Below are positions 34,554 through 46,800 of a stretch of 64,000 nt of DNA, in pieces. Origin of the DNA: Rotaria socialis (Eukaryota; Rotifera; Eurotatoria; Philodinida; Philodinidae); NCBI GenBank assembly GCA_905331475.1, contig CAJNYU010001350.1, forward strand, positions 16,599-80,598. Direction: 5' to 3'. A model generated the notes under the pieces. That model was given only the letters and a program-made list of their open reading frames with translations. It did no database searches and was not told where the DNA came from. Positions within the stretch are counted from its first letter, which is position 1. Each line of letters opens with the position of its first letter. The translations under genes and the position numbers were made by a program.

Positions 34554-36452
34554 ATGTCAACTCGATCTCTTGGTCAATGCTTAGTATGTGATGATGAAGC
34601 CGTTGGTATTAATTTTGCTGTACCAACTTGTGCGCCATGTAAAGCATTTTTTCGTCGAAATGCTGTAAAACTCGGTGTAAGTTTATTCATCCTATATGCT
34701 TAGCCAAAAAAGACATTTTTTCCCTTTTCTATTTAGAGACGTGATTTTATTTGTCAACATGATGGTGACTGCCCGGTAACCTATAAGTCTCGTCGGTTTT
34801 GTAATTGTTGTCGTCTAGCAAAATGTTTTCGCATTGGAATGCAAAAATCGTTGATTCGATCCGAAGCCGAACGCGAAGCAAGAAAACAACTTGTTGAACA
34901 AAATCGACGAAAACGTTTTCAAACATTACCAAAAAAGAGTCCTGCTTTGGTATGAAGATATTAAACATAAAGTCACCAATAAAGAACAGATTTACCGTAA
35001 TTACAATAATATCAATAGAAAAGATTTAAGATTTATCTAAATCTAGAGTACTGATGTTTTTTATCAGAAGTAACCAGCAGTGCCCAAGGACTGAGAAATA
35101 GGAATTCATAATGCATCGAGGAATTGTCAGTGCTGCTGTGATAATCCCTAGAGGAAACGGGAATCAACTATAGGCTCCCTCGCAGTTCCACCATTCATGA
35201 AAGTTGCGATATTGCTGTTTTAAAAATAATTTTTGCATGAAATCATTGATTCTCACAATTTTTCAAGTGAAAATGAATGTAGGGACAAAAATTATCGTGA
35301 ATATTCCATACTTTTATCTTTAGCGTGCAAGGAACTGTTGGGGAACTCCTAATCCTCAGCCCTTGGACACCCCTCGAACTGTGAGGGAACCTATAGTTGA
35401 TTCCCATTTTCTCTAGGAATTATCACAGCCGCACTGGCAATTCGTCGACACATTAGGAATTCCTATTTCTCAGTCATTGGACACTGCTATATTTAGCTGC
35501 AAGTGTGAATCGTTCAAACCGGAGACAAAAAACTAATTTTGTTTTGCTGCGTCATTTACTTCCCTATTAGTGATATTTCATGAGCAAAAACAAAGCTTTA
35601 TCTACCTATTAAAATGCGATGAAACATTGCATGTGTGCATTTTTGCTTTCTGTATAGATTCGTCCATCAAACTTATTAATATTGTCACAAAGTCAACCGC
35701 AATCTATATCTCCATCGGATCAGACTCTTCTTACAAACATCTGTAGTGCATATGAGCGAACATGTATAGCAGCAAAAGTTGAGCAGTGTCCTTCGTTTCC
35801 AAGTTTAAAACATGCATCTGTGCATACGCTACTCAATGATTATACGGACCGTCAAAAAGCTGTAATTAAATATTTTAAACTTATACCAGAATTCGATCAA
35901 TTGTCTATGTGCGATAAAATATGTCTAATTCGAAATCATTTTTGTATAACACTTAGTATAAATGAAGCAACACTTTCTTCTGATATATCACCAAAACTGA
36001 TGGATTCAATAACAGTATTGTTCAAGCCGGAAATATCTTCTAATCTTGTTCAATGTATTAAATTATTGCATTCATATAACAGCGATCGTACGCTACTTAA
36101 AATTCTTCTTATTATTAAAAGTTTATGCAGCGGAATGAATCGACTTACACATGAAGCAGACATGGATCGAAGTTATGATGATACTCTAGCAATATTTGCT
36201 GCGCAAAATATGTATGTTGAACTGTTATGGAGATATATTTTATCACGATTTCCATCGGAATTGTATGCTATTAAATTTTACAATAAACTCATGCGAGATT
36301 TAATGTTCGTACAACGTGTTTGTTTTATGACAGAATCCTATATAAATAGTTTAACCAATGAAATACAAAAAATGAACCCATTGATTCAAAGTATGTGGCC
36401 AGTACCGAATCCGCCGAGCACTGGAGATATCGATGTTATGAAAATTGACTGA
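34554..36452 (+). CDS. Nuclear hormone receptor 1, divergent ligand-binding domain
   Basis: Probable ligand-dependent or orphan transcription factor. Exons: 34554-34676, 34737-34949, 35658-36452 (376 aa). The DNA-binding domain has both C4 fingers: C9, C12, C26, C29 and C47, C53, C63, C66. P-box region is CAPCKAFFRR, and the C-terminal extension begins FRIGMQKSLIRSE. An Arg/Lys-rich hinge follows. The ~260-residue C-terminal region is helical with a recognisable LBD-like core (QKAVIKYFKLIPEFDQLSMC, then DKICLIRNHF), but it is too divergent for an orthology call. Intron 1 falls just after the first finger, the same position as in the receptor at 49659. Intron 2 carries a palindromic element (35078-35486). 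AATAAA at 36578-36583. Such lineage-specific NRs are known to expand in rotifers and nematodes. Confidence 0.9.
35078..35486. mobile_element. Palindromic non-coding element with CAGTG ends
   Basis: About 110 bp arms in inverted orientation. The left starts CAGTGCCCAAGGACTGAG; the reverse complement of the right starts CAGTGTCCAATGACTGAG. Both share ATAGGAATTC, CTGTGATAAT and GGGAATCAACTATAGG. CAG(T)G ends suggest a hAT-type MITE, but no clean 8 bp duplication is visible. Lies wholly inside intron 2 of nuclear receptor 1. Confidence 0.78.
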
Positions 36453-38028
36453 CTGTACCGTACAAAACGAAAATGTCTTGGTGAAAACGTTCAAATAAGG
36501 AATTGAATATTAAAATTCTATTCGTTTCATTTGCAATGATAAATGAAAGAATCGGAAAATTATATAAAATGCCAGTAAATAAAAATTTGTTTTTTTGTTA
36601 ATTACTTATATTTTATTTAAAATCGAATCTTTCTTTCGTTGTTGTGGCAGATTTTTAGAAAGTAAGTTCGCTATTGAAAGTTTCTGTAATGTTTTCTCAT
36701 TTGTGAAATTAACTCTGAGTCTTTTATAGATACGTACTTGTTTTTGACATTGTCGCATTCGATGGTCGAAATAAACGTTTTTTAGAATCGATTGCTCATT
36801 GATTTTAGGAAAGAATATTTGATAATTTCAATATCATCGTCTGAACTATTGAATTGTATTTCATTTGCAATAGATACACCAATATGAATATGACTTGTAC
36901 TCAGAATATGAATCTAAAGGTCAAGCGACCTTCATATGCAACCTAAATCCATAATCGAATTATAAGTTTGATCTCTATTTAAGGTATTGTTGCCGGATTT
37001 TTACAGTGATATTTGTTCAGTAAAGCCGTTCCTACACGAAGATGGTTTTTGAGCGATTTCATATAAGAAATGATTACCTGTTTGTCTACGAATGAAAGCT
37101 GGATTATTATCCAGAAGATTGAAACTTTGATATCTATTTTTATCGCTTTAAATAAATGTCTACCGTAGGAAATATTTTTTCTCTCGTTTGATAGGCGTAT
37201 TTTGTTTTATCTGAGGAAATGAAATTTGTTGGCTGTATCAAGCAGCTAGATTTTCGATTGTGATTGTAGTATAGGGAACTGCAAAAAAAGTTCCTGGACA
37301 TATTTTGATCAAGAACTTTTCGATAAATTTTCATATGTATTATTTTATTCTGAGTAAAAATCTGCAAATCGACTCATTTATTTCGGATTCTCATAACAGA
37401 ACAGATCTGCTTAACTGTTATTTTCAATTTCAGGAATATCGTGCAGATTTCCTGCACACCGAAGTAACAAATATATTTTGCAGATAATTAATCTAATACC
37501 GTCTGAAAGATTCTTGAGCAAACGTAGACCGAACATCTCTCATTTAGAAATTGCGTTTGTCTAATAAGAATCGCGAGCTTTGAGAAAATTTTCTAAGGTC
37601 AAAAACGCAAGTGAAGGAAAATTTCAAGTAACACAAAACATTGACTTTTTATTTTCCTATTTCGGATACATTCACACAAAGATATGTCCACGTTATTGAT
37701 TGCGTAAATCATTACTGATAATTTTACAAATATTCAAAGAACGAGTCATTCGTTAAAAAAACAAACGATGTTTTCCTAGAAGTAGAATTCACGTCTACCA
37801 GTGACGAAAAATTGTATCGGATCTAATATTAATTTCATTTTTCTGAATTCAGTGGTAATTGTGATTTCATATGCTTTGAACAAAATGTCTATTTCGAGAT
37901 TGTATTTATTTTATGACATCATGATACAATCAAAATTCTAACATAGTTGAGCTCCTCTTCGGGCTACACTCATTTTTCTCTGCCGAAAAAATGTCATAAT
38001 GCAAACAATTGGTTTGAATATTTTTGTT
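36453..38028. other. Intergenic between convergent genes
   Basis: 3' regions of nuclear receptor 1 and of the CMPK2-like gene. No other feature supported. Confidence 0.5.
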
Positions 38029-38806
38029 TTATTTTGACAACAAATTTAAAATTTTATCTGCAGTGACACTCGTTAATGCATTTCCATCAATAGCGTGCAG
38101 ATGAGAACTAGGTATATGATTTCGATAGATAAAATCAAGACGATGACGAAAAGCTTCTTGTGCAGCCAATTGTTTTTCTTCTAATGTCACAGGTATCGAT
38201 CGTTGAGCAATACGTCGACAACGTTCTTCTTCATCCAGATAGATATAAACAATAGAAGCTGGTTGAACAAGATACTTAGGCCATGAAATGTTTATTGGAT
38301 CGTTTTCGTTTGCTTTTGCTAACTGATAAGCTATTGTCGATGGCCAATATCGATCAAGAATAGTTATTATATCTGGTTGACTTTTTAATTCCAATGAAAC
38401 AATTATATTTCCAAGATTATAAAATGCGCGACGAATCGACTCTGGACGTGAATCAAAATAAGGTCGAAATGGAACCAGTTGATTTGGTGGTGTAGATAGT
38501 AAACGAGACTTTTGCCCGCGTAAATTTAATTGATGATGCAATTCAATAGCTAACGTCGATTTACCACAACCATCAAGTCCTATAAGACAACGAATATATA
38601 CGAGAGCTTTTAATTCACTTCATACCTTCTAAATCAATACACTGCGCTATATATTGATCTTCGTGTAATAGGTTATTTTGAGATTCCAACAGCTTGATTA
38701 ATTGTTGTTCAGTGTTATCTAAGATACTTGAAAATATTTTAATATTAGGAATCAGCAGGTCCTGATTACTACTAATATGAGTGCGAAGTGTCTGTAAAAT
38801 TTCCAT
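38029..38806 (-). CDS. CMPK2: UMP-CMP kinase 2-like / thymidylate kinase-fold nucleoside monophosphate kinase
   Basis: Phosphorylates (d)CMP/(d)UMP-type nucleotides with ATP. Exons 38806-38626 and 38579-38029 (243 aa). The intron splits the Gly codon of EGLDGCGKST, the P-loop (residues 60-69), with phases closing exactly. Downstream motifs match CMPK2: SRLLSTPPNQLVPFRPYFDS, then IRRAFYNLGN, then the DRYW motif (ILDRYWPSTIAYQLA), WP(K)YL, and the Arg-rich lid ERCRRIAQRS. The 59 residues before the P-loop are not recognised and are much shorter than the vertebrate CMPK2 N-terminus; no clear mitochondrial presequence is seen. The AATAAA signal overlaps the stop codon (TCAAAATAAAAC). It convergently faces nuclear receptor 1. 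Confidence 0.88.
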
Positions 38807-39419
38807 TTTAAAATGCTGCTCTATTTCATACAGGAGATTCTATTCATTAATAATACTGTTGGGTTTTTTCCCAGAACGTTTTCGTTCTGTGATATAAATA
38901 AAATTGCTATGACGTCAAAGCCGCGTATTGAGTTAGAACGCCGGCTTGATGAATCATATAGCAGAAAAACATCAGCAGAGTGCAAGTTTTCTTTCTCAGT
39001 GGATAAAATGAATAAAAAAAAACGAATATGATTTATAGAATCCGATCGAGCTATTGATCTGCACAAACACTTGGAATAGTATGCAAGAATATTGTTGTTT
39101 TTTTAGTATTGAAACAGTCTGTTTTTATGAATAAAGTCTACTTGATTATGTATGGGCGTATTGAGATAAATTCTATTTTCTATTTTGCTTTTAGAACAAA
39201 GTATAAAAATAAAATGTAGCGAATCGTCTATTCTTTACGTCACTAATCACATTCTTTTACATTTTATGCTGTTCAGAATAGACCTTCGAGAAAAAACAAA
39301 ACTAAAATTCGTTTAATCTTTGAGATATTATTGATGCATAAGATAACTTTTGTTGAACCATCATATTTAATTTCGTCTATATTCTAATTTATAAAATAAA
39401 TTCTCTCTATAAAAAAAAT
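38807..39419. other. Intergenic, nothing recognised
   Basis: 5' region of the CMPK2-like gene and 3' region of the PDZ-like gene, both on the minus strand. Confidence 0.4.
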
Positions 39420-40949
39420 TTAAAGACACGGTTGACAAAGCCGAGCTATTGTCAATAGACAATCGTTTGAATTTTCGGTTGATTGTTGTAAAATATCTCG
39501 AATAGCATCAGTAGACAAATGGTATACACCTTGATAATTTATCTAGATTAGAAATTTTCATTAAATGTTTTGCTTTCATGAAGAAAAAATAAATATTTTA
39601 CTTTTAGTATAATGTCATTTTCTTTGAGATATTCAGTATCTATCAATGATTCAATAGCTGTAACTTGACAAGTATGTTTGTGTCGTTTGGAACGAACTTT
39701 TCTAAAGTCTGTTCCCACAGAAGATTTTAATAAGGGTCGTCGACCGTTAAGAATTGAATATGGAATTAAATGAGATGAACTTAATTGCACTGTACCTATT
39801 GTCATTGTATAGAGAGAAAGGTTTTTAGGATCATCGACATGATAAGTCGATATTTTATAATAGTCAGGTAACGGCGTTGATTGATCGAATAGATTTGGAA
39901 TAATAAAATTGGTTTCTTGATCTTCATATTCATTGTCACTAACCAATGATATATTATCGTCGGTTCTATTCATATGAACAGTGGATAAAGTTAATTGGTC
40001 AAGTGCAACTGTAAAATCGCTAGGAGAACTTTCATTGTCTAATCGATCAAGTAAATAAAACAATTGACTTATGTCGAATTGTTGAATGGGAGGTGATGGT
40101 AATTGTCTTTTAATTGTTATATTTGCGTTGGCTTGTTCGCGAGATAAAAGCGAACGTGGAAAATGGCAACGTTGAAAAATTAAACCATTTGTCGAAGTCG
40201 ATTGTAATGAACTTTTAGTTGAATCAGCTGTTATTTCACTGCCATTAGCGCGTCGAGCGATTGGTTTGTATAATGTTTTTCTTATGGAATGATTTGATGA
40301 CGATATCGATGAGTGTCCGGATGATGATTGATGTTCTTCAGTAGTTAAACTAATATTTATTTCACTATCGTCAAAAAATATAGTCGATGATACACTCCGA
40401 TCTGTTGTACTCGTTGATGAAGTGTTTGTGAAAGATTTCAACTAGAAGAATTTCATTAGTATATTAACTTTTTCTTTCTTAGTGAATTCTTACTTGTTTT
40501 TCATGATTTAAATATTGAACTAATTCGTTGGTATTATTTTCAATTTCATTTGTTGTTGTTGTTGTTTGTGAATCGGTTGTAATAGATTCAGTCATATTAT
40601 TAGATTTCTTTAATGTTGAGATTTGATTTCGTCGATTATTTTGATTTAATGAACGCAAACGTCGATCGAATTCGTCTAATGTATTATCATCATGATTGAA
40701 ATTTGTTTTATATCTAAGGAATTTACGATATCGATCTATGGTACCATTATCATCGAGTGAGCTGCCATCACTTCTCTTCTGAAGAAGTCCTTGCAGAAAT
40801 TCATTCGCCTTTCGATATGTTTTACTACGACGATCATGTACTTCGACACCAGTTTTCTGCATACCCATTCGAGATGATGCCCATTCATATTTCGCCATAA
40901 CAGCACTGTTAAGACGTTGAACATTGGAGAAGTTATCTTCTGCATTCAT
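39420..40949 (-). CDS. Uncharacterised 472-aa protein with C-terminal PDZ-like segment
   Basis: Exons 40949-40494, 40441-39602, 39542-39420 (1419 nt, phases 0 and 0). The N-terminal ~110 residues are charged and helical, with EFLQGLLQKR and a basic DRYRKFLRYK region. A Ser/Thr/Asn-rich middle follows (poly-Thr near residue 135, Ser runs near 180). The last ~100 residues resemble a PDZ domain: a TCQVTAIESL strand, then LKENDIILKINYQGVYHLST and a helix DAIRDILQQS, ending with a strand LLTIARL. The usual carboxylate-binding GLGF loop is not evident, so the domain is divergent or truncated. No catalytic motif is seen. A scaffold role is a guess from the PDZ-like fold only. Confidence 0.75.
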
Positions 40950-42903
40950 GTTGGTTTGTGGTTATGTGTAGATTAAAACGAACGATGAAACACACACACA
41001 ATGAGAGAATGCAAAAGTCAAATAAGCAAGGAGACTATAGAACAAGAACAAGAAGAAGAAAAAATAATTATTGGAGAAAATGAGAAAATATTTCAATCAG
41101 TATGTTAAAAAAAAACGAAAATCAAAGATGACAGAAACGAACATGTTAAATAAACATATGATGACAGTAAAGGTATCGAAACAGATGTCTTACATTTACA
41201 TTCGATTTACCTATGAGTACGTGATGTCGATAATGAAGAAAAAAAATATTCAAATAAATAAAAACTCAAAAAAAAGAATATGAAACTTGGTGTTGTTTTA
41301 CGATAAAAAAAAGACCGAGTATTAACAATTGTGTTGATCGATCTGATTATTCATGTGCGTCTGTTTTTCTTCTGAATGAATTAAAATTTTGAAGTGGCTT
41401 TTACTTTGAGGTAAAACTATTGAAAATATTTGAATCCTTTTTGTTTATGTGATTTTAATGAGCTAGCATAAATTTACTTGTAATCACTGTGCACTGAGTG
41501 TTGTATAGGAACAGGACGCATTATGCAATGGTTTCTATTTACAATATTGAAATTCGTTGAGATAAGAGTATAGTCAATTTATGATGGCGTTTGTCATAAA
41601 ATTTGCAATTGAAAATGAAATTGAAATTATGTAATAGAAACTCTTATTGGTGAATATTGCCATTTACATAAACACAGATATTCTTTAGATACATAATGTT
41701 CAGCATAATAATTTGAAGAGATTCTTAATATTATTTTCTATATTTTATCCGACTATGAAGATGATTGTCTATATTTCTTAGAGGCAAACATAGAGTTGAG
41801 CACAAAACAGCTTTAAATCTGGTAACATCGAACCCGAAAGCATTACTCGGAAGTTTTATATTTCTAACTGCTAAGCCAACAACTACTACAACAAGATACT
41901 AAATCAAAAATTGTTGCTGCTGGCTGATATTGTTTATTTCGCTTTCATTTCCTATCTATAGTTAGTGGGTTTCCTTCTTTCTCTTGTGCCCATCATGATG
42001 AGAGAAAAAAATCATTTTCTCGTCACATTTTATATGTAAATGATGAGACGTACTGTTCAAATTATAGCAACTACTTTCTATTGCTGAAAAGGCTAGATAT
42101 AAGTTTGCCTACGAATTACAAGCAAGTCATATTCACAGGGAGGAAACGTTTTCTGTAATAATGTGAGAAAAATGGCAGCCTATCAATCTTCATCTTTTGT
42201 TTACTAGTAGAGTGAGAAAATATAATATAATTATATTATGTTCGGCCTCTCGCAGGGTATAGCATTAAAAACATTTACTAATTTTCTTTCAAATAAGAAA
42301 TGCATACTGAATTTCTATGATTTCGGAACTAGAAATAGATTGATATAATATGTAGCATTAGTTATTTCTTCGCATGTAATATGATTAGAAACTTCCTTTA
42401 CATGGTTGCGAAAGACACTTGTTTGGAATATCATATGAAAATAACAGTCTCGGAGAAAGAAAGACATTCGAAGGCAGTAGAATAACAAGCAAATATTAGA
42501 AATGTTTGATTATTTTTTATTCGAAAGCATCAGCCAGTTATACTTTATAAAAATTTGTCAATAGAATGAAACCTTGGTAGTATGAGAGTAAACAAAGAGA
42601 ACAATGATCGACTTTTCCCCCTTCTATATCTATTATGATCGAGACTACTATTCATGATGATGGCTCCGCCGCTAGTCTCTTAATTAAATCCAGAAAAAAT
42701 AGAATATTAAATGCCACCCGAAAGTCACATTTGTTTTTTCTCTTCTATTGCATAGAATTTACATAAAATCTTTCGTAAAATAATCAATTAGTTTTTCCAT
42801 TAATATCAAAAATGCAGATGACTGTAAAAGAAATTGTTTCATTATCAGTTGAACCAATCGAACTTGTACATGTAAAAACCGATGTCTATTTGGGCAAACA
42901 CCA
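40950..42903. other. Intergenic between divergent genes
   Basis: 5' regions of the PDZ-like gene (minus) and the GPCR gene (plus). No supported feature. Confidence 0.5.
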
Positions 42904-43893
42904 ATGAATAACAGTACGTCATCTATTTGCTTATCAAATAAGACGGAAACCGATGTGCTTGTGTGGCAAATTGGTGCTTTACTATTTCCTATTGTTGGTA
43001 TACCGGGCCATCTACTTATGATAATCACAATGTTAATGTCCAATCGACGACGCCGTCAACCAACATCGTTGTATTTCATCTTTATTTCTCTTACTGAAAC
43101 AATTTATTTATTATTCATATTTTGGGATTGGCTTGATGCTGTCAATTTAGTACGAGATCCACGTCAAGTACTTGACTGTGGATTTTTTTATCCATTTGTC
43201 CGTGGTACGGGATTTGTCTCGCTTATATTATTTGTTCAATTAAATATCGATCGAATTTGTATGATTTCAAAACCACAAAAAACATATTCGTATCTAACAC
43301 GTAAACGAATTCTAGTAAAAATAATATTAGCATTTAGTACATTATTATTATTCATTTTTCATTATCGTTTCTCTCTTCATTATGATTCGACAGCATTTAT
43401 TATATATGGGCAATCATGCCGTGTATATAAATATGCACACAGATGGTATTATTCTATATGGCCCTATATACATTTAATTTGTCGTTTAACGCCATGTGTT
43501 ATTCTGATTTATTGTGCAGTATATATTTTTTATAATCGTTACGATGAAAATAATGATCGAAAAACTTCATCGCATCGACAGCAACAGAAATTTTCCTTAG
43601 TACTTGTTGTTGTTGGTATATATACGTTAACAGCTCTTATACCAATAACTATTCTACAAATATTTAATCAAGCAATGGGGAAATATGAATTCGAATGTTT
43701 TTCATGTCATTGTATAGAAAATAATATTCAAGCAAAAAATTGGAAATTATTAAATGCGTTATGTATTATGTGGGAAACTTCGATTTACATGAGTAAATTT
43801 TATATTAAATATTTATTTTCGTCGGATTTTCGTTATGATGTTAAACAAGTAATGTTTTATCGGAATACAACTGAAACTACGAATAGAACTTGA
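42904..43893 (+). CDS. Rhodopsin-type G protein-coupled receptor, intronless
   Basis: 329-aa seven-helix membrane receptor in one exon. Helices at about residues 21-45, 55-77, 93-120, 136-156, 184-211, 229-254 and 281-304. N3 and N12 are N-glycosylation sequons. C92 before TM3 and C172 in loop 2 could form the conserved disulfide. TM3 ends NIDRIC in place of the E/DRY motif. TM7 reads SIYMSKFYIKYLF where NPxxY would be, followed by SSDFR like helix 8 of peptide receptors. TM1 has GIPGHLLMI instead of GN. A peptide (FMRFamide-like) ligand is plausible by overall look, but unproven. The absence of introns, unlike most neighbours, fits either an expanded single-exon receptor family or retroposition. 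Confidence 0.85.
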   Translation: MNNSTSSICLSNKTETDVLVWQIGALLFPIVGIPGHLLMIITMLMSNRRRRQPTSLYFIFISLTETIYLLFIFWDWLDAVNLVRDPRQVLDCGFFYPFVRGTGFVSLILFVQLNIDRICMISKPQKTYSYLTRKRILVKIILAFSTLLLFIFHYRFSLHYDSTAFIIYGQSCRVYKYAHRWYYSIWPYIHLICRLTPCVILIYCAVYIFYNRYDENNDRKTSSHRQQQKFSLVLVVVGIYTLTALIPITILQIFNQAMGKYEFECFSCHCIENNIQAKNWKLLNALCIMWETSIYMSKFYIKYLFSSDFRYDVKQVMFYRNTTETTNRT

Positions 43894-46800
43894 TCTACGA
43901 TCATGAAAAAAAGGCAACCAATGGAAGAAAGATCTCTCTGGCATAGGTTTTGTTTTGTCGGTGATTGTAATAAAAACTTGTGTCGTCATGCTTGTTAATC
44001 CAATGGATATTTATACAGCAGAAGAAACTTTCGTTGAAGATCATAGACACATCAAAGTGACATGTCTCGCTGACCTGACGACTTAAAACGAAGTAGGAGA
44101 CATGCCGCATCAATGTTTACCATACCAAAGCGAGTGGAAGAGAGAGAGAGAGAGTTTTATCAGAAAGTGTTATACATACACATGTGATGTACTAGGATAA
44201 TCATAGTGAATATGTAAATTATTACAAATGAAATGATAGAATGCGAAAAATTGTATGTACTTAACTGGGCACGTTAAAGAAAATATGTCCTCATAGTATT
44301 TTTTTTTGTATTATAATTATAATGATATAATGCTATTTTAAGAGCTAAATTATTCGAATTAACTAACTAAAGAAATCTACCTCTTTAATTTTCTTTACTT
44401 CAACTATCAATAACGAATGTTGCAAAGATTATACATTAGTAAGAATCCATTTCTTTTAGCGAGAGAAAATAAACCAATACAAAGCTGACACCACTTAAAT
44501 GTTAAAAAACAACGATGCGACTGTTGTTTAACTCTGACGAAAAGAGCCTGTGCTATCCGACAATCCGATTGAGGTTTTGTTTTTGTTTTCAGTATTTAAA
44601 TTAAAATAACATCTTATTCCTACATTGAGGGAATAAATGTTTGGAGTATTATTTTAAAATGTCTTGTATTGAGGGATGTAATCGATATCGATTATCGACA
44701 CTTTGCTCAGTTTCCATGAAAATAATCGTTGACTATGGCTTCCTACTTTTTAAATATTCATAGCCAGAAAGACTATCACCAAGAAACTTCTCAGCTATGC
44801 ATGTAACAATGTAGAAATCGATATTATATGCAACAAAAAAGTCATGTGTTTTTCCCCTCCCACTCTTTGTCTGAACAATCATGAGCGTCTGCTATCAATC
44901 AAATTAAACTTGAAATGGACGCGCGTAAAATAAAAATATCCAGATGAAGTTATTTTTGATCAATTGGCATGAGAAACGTCATCAGTAAACGCGATATGTA
45001 TATGTAAGTAATAATTTTGCCTGGTTTGGTTGTCTCACGTATATTTTATTTTACTTGAAGAAACTTATATTCACCCATTTAAACCAACTGAAAAATTATA
45101 ATATGATAATTACTCCTGATGGCAAGAAAAAAAAACAGATATTAGTAGTTTGAATTGCAAAGTAACTTCTAAAGTTTGTCTTTCTTTCAAGATTTGTTCA
45201 GCTGAACAACTTATTACAATTATTTTGTTTCGATAGCACTGATGAATATGCATAAATCAGAATATTTCGATTTACGCTGTAATTCTTGAGTACAATAAGT
45301 TTCAGCCAATCAAAACATGCATTTGTTTTTCGCGTGATGTTAAATCTACTTGGACATGTTTTTTGTAGTTAAAAACGCTTATTGCTACTCAAAATTCATT
45401 TGAGCTTAAGAAAACAAAATTTGTTAACGCCTATCAAACATAAGTTATGACATGGGAGAAGATTTATACAAAAAAAATTTCGCACGACTCATTACGTATA
45501 TGATCACAATGAATATATATAGTCTGATAATCTGAATAATCAATTTCTCATTCAATGCAGGTTTCTTTCGATGAAATTCTGTTAGAAAAGAAAACAATTT
45601 TATCAAATAAATGATGCAAATCTTCAAATTTATAGAAAATTCCAATCCTGTAAGTTGATTTCTACGATCTTCGCAGTAGTAAAAAAAAACAAGGAATTTA
45701 TCATGGATATCCGAAAGTTTAATCCTTTTGGTGATGTACAGTAATTGGTTGTATTCATTACGATAGAAGGTTTATAAGGTTTTATATGTATAAAAAGACT
45801 TCTCTTCTATAAATAAAGAAAAAAACAATGTAGAAGACCCTTTCTGGCGATTTAATTCATGTATTGATTTCTAATGACTAACGATTGTTTTAACCTTTAT
45901 GTAAATATTAAAAACTAATATTAGAAAAGGGTGTCTTTTTTCCTCTTGCCACTTTAATGATATGTTAGTCGTCAATTGATTAGTTAAGAAATAGAAAAAC
46001 TAGTAGCAAACAATAGTTCATTAGAGTTGTGTTCGATTTAATGGTACAATGCTTATCAGCAACATATTTTGCAGGAGTTTCTTAAGTCTTTTTTACAACA
46101 ATGTCAACAATAAGATCATAGGCTTTCAATAAAATAGTATGTTCTAATGTGTCACACCCGGAGACCGGTGGCAAATTTGAGTATAATAAAATAACATATT
46201 TCTTACTAGAAAAAAAACCTTACTCCGGAAAGCATCTAGTTGAAAGTGAAGGAGTCAGGGGAAAGGCTTCTGTTTCTTTCAATCGGATTGTTTCAGTATA
46301 TAAATTATATTGTTTAACAATACTTGAAATAAATTCGAAGCACACTGAATAATAATCAATATCAAAATACGACAATGATTTCAAAGCCATCATCTGTAAC
46401 AGAAAACTACTTTCTCAATTTTGTTTCTCTAGAAATTAAAAATGTCAAGAAAACCTTAACAAATGTTAGCCATTATGACCTTTAATCAATAAATGTTAGA
46501 AATTATTGTCAGGAAATTTGAGGCAGCTGACTTGCCATTCACTGAAGTATATCGTACGTAAAATGCGTCGCCAACCTGTATTTTATTTTTCTTTTGTGCC
46601 GATAAATAAACTGCGCAATTTCAGTCAAGGGCTAACAGAGAACGATGTAGTAACCTATTCTCATCAGTAAATAAATAGCAACATGAAAAGCTGACTCAAA
46701 TGACATTTGTTGCAATAAAAACCATATGAAACAATACATATGTTCTACAAAGAAAATAGTGGTTTGGTAAATTAGATTGGACTATCAAGATTTGAATGTT

